Source of the DNA: Alistipes sp. CAG:268
GTDB taxonomy: Bacteria; Bacteroidota; Bacteroidia; Bacteroidales; Rikenellaceae
Reading direction: 5' to 3'
Assembly: GCA_000434235.1 (NCBI GenBank)
Contig: FR892022.1
Location: 132 to 18,572, forward strand
DNA: 18,441 nt
Position numbers and translations under genes: made by a program. Position 1 is the stretch's first letter. Every line of letters begins with the position of its first letter. This document shows positions 13,669 to 18,441 of the stretch, piece after piece. Below the pieces are notes generated by a model. That model searched no databases. It worked only from the letters and a program-made list of their open reading frames with translations, and had not been told where the DNA came from.

Positions 13669-16014
13669 TCAATAGAGGTTGAAACGCAGGCCGGCATAGA
13701 ACTTCCGCCCCATGAGCGGTCCCCAGACATTCATCGAGTTGAAGCGGTAGTCGTAGGGATTCTCCCAGTTGAGAATCGGGTCCTCCTGCCGGTAGTCGGC
13801 GATGTTCTCGCAGCCGACGTAGATGTCGAAGCGGCCTACCTTGCGGCTCACCTGCGCGTAGAACATCGGGTAGCGGGGCGAATGACGGCTGTCGGCCAGG
13901 TCGCCCGTCTGCGTCGGGATGCGGGCCGGACCGTTGAGCTGCGCCGTGGCATCGAACACCCAGCGACGGAACTTCGTGGCATACTGTATGTTGAGCAGCG
14001 TCTTGTAGCGGCTGACCAGCGGACGATCGACCTGCACCGGACGTCCGTCTGAACGCCGGATCGTCATCTCGCTGTCCGTGTAGCGGAACGTTGCGAAGAG
14101 GTCGAGCCGCTCGACGGGCGACCACGAGAAGTCGATCTGGTAGGTATCCGTCCAGGAGGGGCCCGAGGAGCCGTAGACGCGGATCGTCTCGGGATCGTAC
14201 TCCTGATCGACCACCACCGCATGGAAGAACTGCGTGCGGAAGTAGTCGAAGCTCAGCGTGGCATCGCCCGGCTTGACGAGCCCGAAGGTCTGCGTCAGGC
14301 TGCCTCCCACGGTCAGCGCCTGCTCCAGACGGTCCAGGTCGCCGAGCTCCGGAACGACGATGGCGCGCCCCGTGGCGAGCATGCCGATGTTGTCCGTGAG
14401 GACGTTCGTCGAACGGTAGCCCAGCCCGGCCGAGGCACGCAGCGTCGTCGAGGGGGTGATGTTCCACTTCACGTGGCCGCGCGGCGTCAGGAAAAACCGG
14501 TCGTAGAAGGCGTTGTAGTCGCCGCGGAGTCCCGCCACGACCGAGAACCGGTCCCGGACGGCATAGGTGTATTCGGCATAGGCGCCTACCTCCTCCTCGT
14601 TGCGGTCCCAGTCGTAGTCGGCCCGTGTGCGGCCGTCGATCCACGGCGTGCGGTTCAGGAGCGACTCGCGGATGTAGTCCAGGCGGGCCTGCACGCCGAC
14701 GTTCAGCGACGACCGGTAGGTGAAGTAGTGGTTGTACATCGCCTGGACCGACACGGAGTTCTGCCGGCCCGCATAGTCGTTCAGTCCGAAATAAGCCTCC
14801 TCGTCGAAGTGGTCGAAATCGGCGACGAGGGCCAGGTTCGAACGCTTCTCGTCCTGTGCATCGGCATCATAGACCGACGCCCCGACGGGCATGCCCAGCT
14901 TGAAATAGCCGTTGGCGTTGCGGTTGCGGATGTGCGACCCGTAGAGGGGCATCGTGCCGCCTGTCCGCTCCCAGTCCCACTCCCGGGCCATCGCCTCGCG
15001 CATCGACCGCGTGTTGCGGTAGTCGAGCATGCCGCCCAGGCGGCTCTCCTCGACATACTTCCAACCCCAGCGGATCTGCATGCCGTTGTCGGCCGCATAG
15101 AGCCACTTGTTGGCCACGTTGAACTGTGCCGAGCGCGGCAGGTCGCGGAAGCCGTCCCCGTTGTGGTCCATCTTCCGCACGTCGGTGTCGGCCGAACCGT
15201 GGAGCAGCAGCACGCTCGAGAGCTTGCCGTCGCGCGAGACGGGAAAGGCGGTCGAGATGTTGGCCTCGGGGCGCAGCTCGTCGTCGAGGTAGAGGTTCAC
15301 GAAGAGACGCTCCTCGTCCGTCGGCTTGCGGTGTTCGAGGTTGATCTGTCCGGTGATGGCGTCGTGCCCCGCCGTGACGGAGGCCACGCCCTTCGAGACC
15401 TGGATCGAGTTGAGCCACATGCCGGGCGTGTAGCTCAGCCCGTAGGGGGCGCTCAAGCCCCGCATGACCGGGCGGTTCTCGTCGAGGATCTGGGTGTAGG
15501 TCCCGGCCAGCCCGAGCATCTTGATCTGCCGTGCACCCGAGATGGCGTCGCTGTAGCCTACGGTGACCGAGGCCGAGTTCTCGAACGACTCCGCGAGGTT
15601 GCAGCAGGCCATCTTGCACAGCCCGGCAAAGGAGATCATCTCCCCCTTGACGATGCCGTCGCGCTTGACGAAGTTGCCGCTCTGCACGGCCTCGACCACG
15701 ACGCCCTCCAGTTCGACCCCTTCGGCACGAAGCCCGAAGGCGGCCTGCTGCGTCGCGGCATCGACGCGCAGCGTGTCGTTCACATACCCCAGAAAGGAGG
15801 CCACAAGCAGTTCGCGGCCCTTCACGCGATGGAGCCGGAAGGCGCCCCCGCCGTCGGCCGAGGTCCCAACCGTCGTCCCGGCCCAGTAGACCGAGGCTCC
15901 GGCGAGGGGACGGCCCTCGGCATCGCGCACCTCGCCCCGGAGTTCCTGCGCACGCAGCGGAGCGCACACGCCGAGGGCGAGCAAAGTGATTGCTGAAATA
16001 AGACGTATATGCAT
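13669..16014 (-). CDS. TonB-dependent outer-membrane receptor with N-terminal carboxypeptidase-like domain
   Basis: A 781-residue outer-membrane receptor. The signal peptide ends near residue 23 (RAQ-E). Residues ~24-100 form the carboxypeptidase-regulatory-like/CarboxypepD_reg domain (LRGEVRDAEGRPLAGASVYWAGTTVGTSADGGGAFRL), followed by the plug (about 105-230) and a 22-strand-type beta-barrel to the C-terminal aromatic end FYAGLRFNLY. The plug carries LCKMACCNLAESFENSASVTVGYSDAISGARQIKMLGLAG, with Cys133, Cys137 and Cys138. It takes up a bound ligand using TonB energy. Neighbours with CxxC and Cys/His-rich sequences point to a metal or metal complex. There is no SusD partner, so a glycan role is unlikely. 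Confidence 0.93.
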   Translation of the reverse strand: MHIRLISAITLLALGVCAPLRAQELRGEVRDAEGRPLAGASVYWAGTTVGTSADGGGAFRLHRVKGRELLVASFLGYVNDTLRVDAATQQAAFGLRAEGVELEGVVVEAVQSGNFVKRDGIVKGEMISFAGLCKMACCNLAESFENSASVTVGYSDAISGARQIKMLGLAGTYTQILDENRPVMRGLSAPYGLSYTPGMWLNSIQVSKGVASVTAGHDAITGQINLEHRKPTDEERLFVNLYLDDELRPEANISTAFPVSRDGKLSSVLLLHGSADTDVRKMDHNGDGFRDLPRSAQFNVANKWLYAADNGMQIRWGWKYVEESRLGGMLDYRNTRSMREAMAREWDWERTGGTMPLYGSHIRNRNANGYFKLGMPVGASVYDADAQDEKRSNLALVADFDHFDEEAYFGLNDYAGRQNSVSVQAMYNHYFTYRSSLNVGVQARLDYIRESLLNRTPWIDGRTRADYDWDRNEEEVGAYAEYTYAVRDRFSVVAGLRGDYNAFYDRFFLTPRGHVKWNITPSTTLRASAGLGYRSTNVLTDNIGMLATGRAIVVPELGDLDRLEQALTVGGSLTQTFGLVKPGDATLSFDYFRTQFFHAVVVDQEYDPETIRVYGSSGPSWTDTYQIDFSWSPVERLDLFATFRYTDSEMTIRRSDGRPVQVDRPLVSRYKTLLNIQYATKFRRWVFDATAQLNGPARIPTQTGDLADSRHSPRYPMFYAQVSRKVGRFDIYVGCENIADYRQEDPILNWENPYDYRFNSMNVWGPLMGRKFYAGLRFNLY

Positions 16015-16085
16015 GGATTGGTTTCGTTATGGGTAAAAAACCGGTTGAAGGAGCAGCTCGGACAAAGCCGGCTCCACACAGATTT

Positions 16086-16502
16086 TCAAGCCCATACGGG
16101 AGGTGCACGAAGCCCCGCAGCCGCAAGTGCGGCTTCCGGAAGCGTACCGGTGCGCCGCTCGGCGGCGGCAGGACGCCACCACGGCATTTCGGCCGGGCAG
16201 AGCGGCTCGCCGTTGAGAGCCGGCGGCAGGTCGGTCACCGCCAGGCGCTGGGTGCGTTCGGCCGCACCGGTCAGCTGGGCGACATAGAGCGACAGCTCCA
16301 TCGAGTGCAGGTCGCAGCAGCAGGCACCCGTCAAGGCGCCGTCGTGTTCCGGAACATGGTGGGGACAGTGCGTGCAGCAGGCCGAATCCCCGCCGCCGGC
16401 ATGCACCGCGCATTCGCACGTGAGCGTTGCCACGGAGAGGGCGGCCGTCGCCACGAGGTAGACGGCCAGCAGCCACAGCGATATGCCCCTTTTTCCCTTC
16501 AT
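16086..16502 (-). CDS. Cys/His-rich membrane-anchored protein of the metal operon
   Basis: A 138-residue protein with one hydrophobic N-terminal segment (about 7-28, a signal peptide or signal anchor). It is followed by a dense metal-ligand cluster: Cys29, Cys31, His34, Cys42, Cys43, His45, Cys46, His48, His49, His53, Cys61-63 and His66. The sequence then continues LHSMELSLYVAQ and ends in a Pro/Ala-rich tail. It resembles small Cys/His-rich proteins found beside TonB receptors in Bacteroidetes (possibly DUF6769, recalled with low certainty). A periplasmic metal-binding or metal-sensing role is inferred. The ATG at 16502 overlaps the upstream gene's stop by 4 nt (ATGA); the TonB receptor follows 71 nt downstream. 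Confidence 0.75.
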   Translation of the reverse strand: MKGKRGISLWLLAVYLVATAALSVATLTCECAVHAGGGDSACCTHCPHHVPEHDGALTGACCCDLHSMELSLYVAQLTGAAERTQRLAVTDLPPALNGEPLCPAEMPWWRPAAAERRTGTLPEAALAAAGLRAPPVWA

Positions 16503-16834
16503 CGTTCCACGATTCCGCACGTTTCGAGCCGCCGGATCCACGCCTCGGCATCGAGGCGGGCCCGCTGCGGGGTGACGTCGTAGCGTTCGGTCAGCAGGCG
16601 CGCGGCATCCTCGACGGAGAAGTCCCGGCCGCTGAGGCGCTCCCACAGGTAATACGACGAGTCGTTGAGCGCCACCAGGCGTATCCGCCCGCGCGGAGCC
16701 TCCTCACGGGCCGCAGCATCTGCCCCGGCCCCGTCGGAGGGGAGGCCTTCCGCCCCGGGGTGCGCCGCGCCGGGCACGACGACGATCCGTTCGCCGGCCA
16801 TCTCCCGGACTCTGTATTCCTTGCGTATCCGCAT
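16499..16834 (-). CDS. PqqD-like (RiPP recognition element fold) protein
   Basis: A 111-residue protein of the PqqD family. The N-terminal strand MRIRKEYRVREMAGERIVVVPG (1-22) and the helical part LVALNDSSYYLWERLSGRDFSVEDAARLLTERYDVTPQRARLDAEAWIRRLETCGIVE (53-110) match the family's winged-helix pattern. They are separated by an Ala/Gly/Glu-rich insertion at about 23-50. PqqD proteins bind leader peptides for radical-SAM or other modifying enzymes; many Bacteroidetes members stand alone with unknown roles. No modifying enzyme is in the window. The ATG at 16834 is chosen because it begins at the first PqqD strand and lies 23 nt after the -7 element; an upstream Met would overlap that promoter. 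It is the first gene of the metal operon. Confidence 0.82.
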   Translation of the reverse strand: MRIRKEYRVREMAGERIVVVPGAAHPGAEGLPSDGAGADAAAREEAPRGRIRLVALNDSSYYLWERLSGRDFSVEDAARLLTERYDVTPQRARLDAEAWIRRLETCGIVER

Positions 16835-16856
16835 GTCGAAACGGTGCGAGTTCGGG

Positions 16857-16889
16857 CAAATGTAGGAAAAATTCCCGAAACCTCCCAAA
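16857..16889 (-). promoter_or_regulatory. Promoter of the pqqD-like/TonB/HMA operon
   Basis: Minus-strand TTTG (16886-16889), a 21-nt spacer and TACATTTG (16857-16864) match the Bacteroidetes consensus. Transcription should start near 16852, about 18 nt before the start codon. It is interleaved with the recQ promoter on the opposite strand. Confidence 0.7.
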
Positions 16890-16895
16890 AATTCC

Positions 16896-16903
16896 TACCT
16901 TTG
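16896..16903 (+). promoter_or_regulatory. -7 element of recQ
   Basis: TACCTTTG (16896-16903) is a perfect TAnnTTTG element followed by only CGGT before the ATG, so the mRNA is predicted to start at or next to the start codon. No TTTG is seen at the -33 position. Confidence 0.65.
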
Positions 16904-16907
16904 CGGT

Positions 16908-18441
16908 ATGGACGCTCTCGGCGAGAAGATATACGGGGCCTTGCGCCGCTACTGGGGATTCACGTCGTTCCGTCCCGTGCAGGAGCAGATCGTCCGCGCC
17001 GCCATGGAGGGGCGCGACACGCTGGCGCTCATGCCCACGGGCGGCGGCAAGTCGCTCACCTACCAGGTTCCAACGATGGCCCGCGAGGGGCTGTGCATCG
17101 TCGTCACGCCGCTCATCGCCCTGATGAAGGACCAGGTGGACCGCCTCCGGGCGCGGAACATTCCCTCCGTGGCAATCCACTCGGGGCTCTCGCCCCGCCA
17201 GATCGACATCGCCCTCGACAACTGCGTCTACGGCGACGTGAAGTTCCTCTACGTCGCCCCCGAGCGGCTAGCCACCGAGGCCTTCCGCCTGCGCGTCGTG
17301 CGCATGAACGTCTCGCTGCTGGCCGTCGATGAGGCCCACTGCATCTCGCAGTGGGGCTACGACTTCCGCCCCTCCTACCTGCGGATCGCCGAGTTGCGCG
17401 AACGGCTGCCGGGGGTTCCCGTGCTGGCCCTCACTGCTTCGGCGACGAAGGTCGTGGCCGAGGACATCATGCGCCACCTGAAATTCGCCGAGCCCCACAT
17501 CCTGCGCAGCAGCTTCGCACGGCCCAACCTCTCGTACAGCGTCCGCCACACCGACGACAAGAACGGTCAGCTGCTGCGCCTGGTCCGCAACGTCGCGGGA
17601 ACGGGCATCGTCTACATGCGCACGCGCGAAGGCACCGAGCAGATCGCCGAACTGCTCCGCGAGGAGGGGATCACCGCCGCGGCCTACCACGGCGGGCTGG
17701 GACACGCCGAACGGGCGCAGCGACAGGAGGAGTGGATCTCGGGCAAGGTCCGCGTGATGGTCGCCACGAACGCCTTCGGCATGGGTATCGACAAGCCCGA
17801 CGTGCGCTTCGTGGTCCACTACGCCCTGTGCGACTCGCTCGAGAGCTATTACCAGGAGGCCGGACGCGCCGGACGCGACGGCGCGAGGGCCTATGCCCTG
17901 CTGCTCGTGGCGTCGGACGACAGCGAGCGGATCGCCCGCCGCTTCGAACAGGAGTTCCCGCCGCTCGACCGGGTCAAGGAGATCTACGAGCGGGTCTGCT
18001 CCTACCTGCGCATCGGCATCGGCGACGGGGGCGGCTGCTCCTACCTGTTCAACCTCCACGACTTCTGCGCCCGCGAGCGGCTCTGGTCGGGGACCGTGCA
18101 GAGCGCCCTCAGGCTCCTGCAGCAGAACGGCTACCTGACCCTGACCGACGCACAGGACAACCCGGCGCGGATCATGTTCTGCATCAGCCGCGACGAACTC
18201 TACAAACTGCGCATCCGCCGCGACGACCTCGACCCCTTCATCCGGACGCTGCTGCGCCTCTACAACGGAGTCTTCACCGAGTTCCGGCCGATCAACGAGG
18301 GCGAACTGGCCGCCTGGAGCGGCTACACGGTGGACCGCGTCCGCGAACTGCTCAAGCTGCTCTGGCAGCTGCGCGTGATCCGCTACATCCCCTCGAACCG
18401 CTCGCCAATCCTCTACCTGAACGAGGAGCGGCTGGCCCGCC
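16908..18441 (+). CDS. recQ: RecQ-family ATP-dependent DNA helicase (3' end beyond window)
   Basis: The first 511 residues of a superfamily 2, 3'-5' DNA helicase used in recombination and fork repair; the gene runs off the window. Helicase motifs in order are FRPVQEQI (21-28, Q motif), the Walker A MPTGGGKS (42-49), TPLIALMKDQV (67-77), LLAVDEAHCISQWGYDFRP (137-155, DEAH box), LALTASAT (173-180), IVYMRTR (234-240), AAYHGGLGHAER (258-269), ATNAFGMGIDKPDVRFVVHY (286-305) and YYQEAGRAGRDG (314-325). After this the usual RecQ zinc-binding block (CRR...CGNCDNC) is not seen; a winged-helix-like region from about 355 (RVKEIYERVCSYLRIGIGDGGG) continues to the cut. This fits the shorter Bacteroidetes RecQ type of roughly 600 residues. 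Confidence 0.93.
   Translation, partial: MDALGEKIYGALRRYWGFTSFRPVQEQIVRAAMEGRDTLALMPTGGGKSLTYQVPTMAREGLCIVVTPLIALMKDQVDRLRARNIPSVAIHSGLSPRQIDIALDNCVYGDVKFLYVAPERLATEAFRLRVVRMNVSLLAVDEAHCISQWGYDFRPSYLRIAELRERLPGVPVLALTASATKVVAEDIMRHLKFAEPHILRSSFARPNLSYSVRHTDDKNGQLLRLVRNVAGTGIVYMRTREGTEQIAELLREEGITAAAYHGGLGHAERAQRQEEWISGKVRVMVATNAFGMGIDKPDVRFVVHYALCDSLESYYQEAGRAGRDGARAYALLLVASDDSERIARRFEQEFPPLDRVKEIYERVCSYLRIGIGDGGGCSYLFNLHDFCARERLWSGTVQSALRLLQQNGYLTLTDAQDNPARIMFCISRDELYKLRIRRDDLDPFIRTLLRLYNGVFTEFRPINEGELAAWSGYTVDRVRELLKLLWQLRVIRYIPSNRSPILYLNEERLAR

Noticed and set aside
14221..15996. Long open frame (591 codons) on the plus strand opposite the TonB receptor
   Set aside because: It is an antisense shadow of a GC-rich gene. 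The protein is low in recognisable motifs, and the minus-strand reading is a full TonB receptor.
13669..16014. Reading the TonB receptor as a SusC-type glycan importer
   Set aside because: No SusD gene or glycoside hydrolase is nearby, and the neighbours are metal-binding proteins.

Overview
The window reads as chromosomal DNA from a GC-rich member of the Bacteroidales, most likely Alistipes or a close relative (Rikenellaceae). The evidence is the Bacteroidales-type 16S 5' end, repeated Bacteroidetes promoter elements (TTTG - about 20 nt - TAnnTTTG), near absence of strong Shine-Dalgarno sites, and the gene content. The genus is an inference. No phage, insertion sequence, CRISPR array or tRNA was seen.

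Layout. (1) 1-647: the first ~71 nt of a 16S rRNA gene on the minus strand, then an AT-rich leader with three tandem rRNA promoters. (2) 648-3664: a YiiX-like papain-fold amidase (+), converging on an MgtC/SapB membrane protein and an exported S41 peptidase (both -). (3) 3728-5752: rpmI-rplT with their own promoter and a terminator, then a MefA/EntS-like MFS exporter. (4) 5826-7968: an unrecognised lipoprotein (-) with a structured 5' leader, divergent from an MBL-fold hydrolase (+). (5) 8040-11470: the complete dTDP-L-rhamnose operon rmlA-rmlC-rmlD-rmlB (-), whose genes all overlap by 4-8 nt. (6) 11612-13269: a DUF6249-like membrane protein (-) divergent from an ECF sigma factor and a two-TM putative anti-sigma protein (+). 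(7) 13295-16834: a minus-strand operon encoding a PqqD-like protein, a Cys/His-rich membrane-anchored protein, a TonB-dependent receptor and an exported HMA-domain (CxxC) protein, probably for metal handling. (8) 16908-end: a RecQ-family helicase, cut by the window edge.

The two most interesting parts are regulatory and functional. Between the DUF6249-like gene and the sigma gene lie two mirror-image copies of TGTAAC-N16-CGTC, each extending to TGTAACCTTT and CGTCTAA. This looks like a pair of divergent ECF-sigma promoters through which the sigma factor would control itself and the membrane gene. The pqqD/Cys-His/TonB/HMA operon combines a RiPP-recognition-type fold, a metal-ligand-rich small protein, a receptor with a CxxxCC motif in its plug and a CxxC carrier. 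It is a candidate metal or metallophore uptake system whose substrate cannot be read from the sequence.
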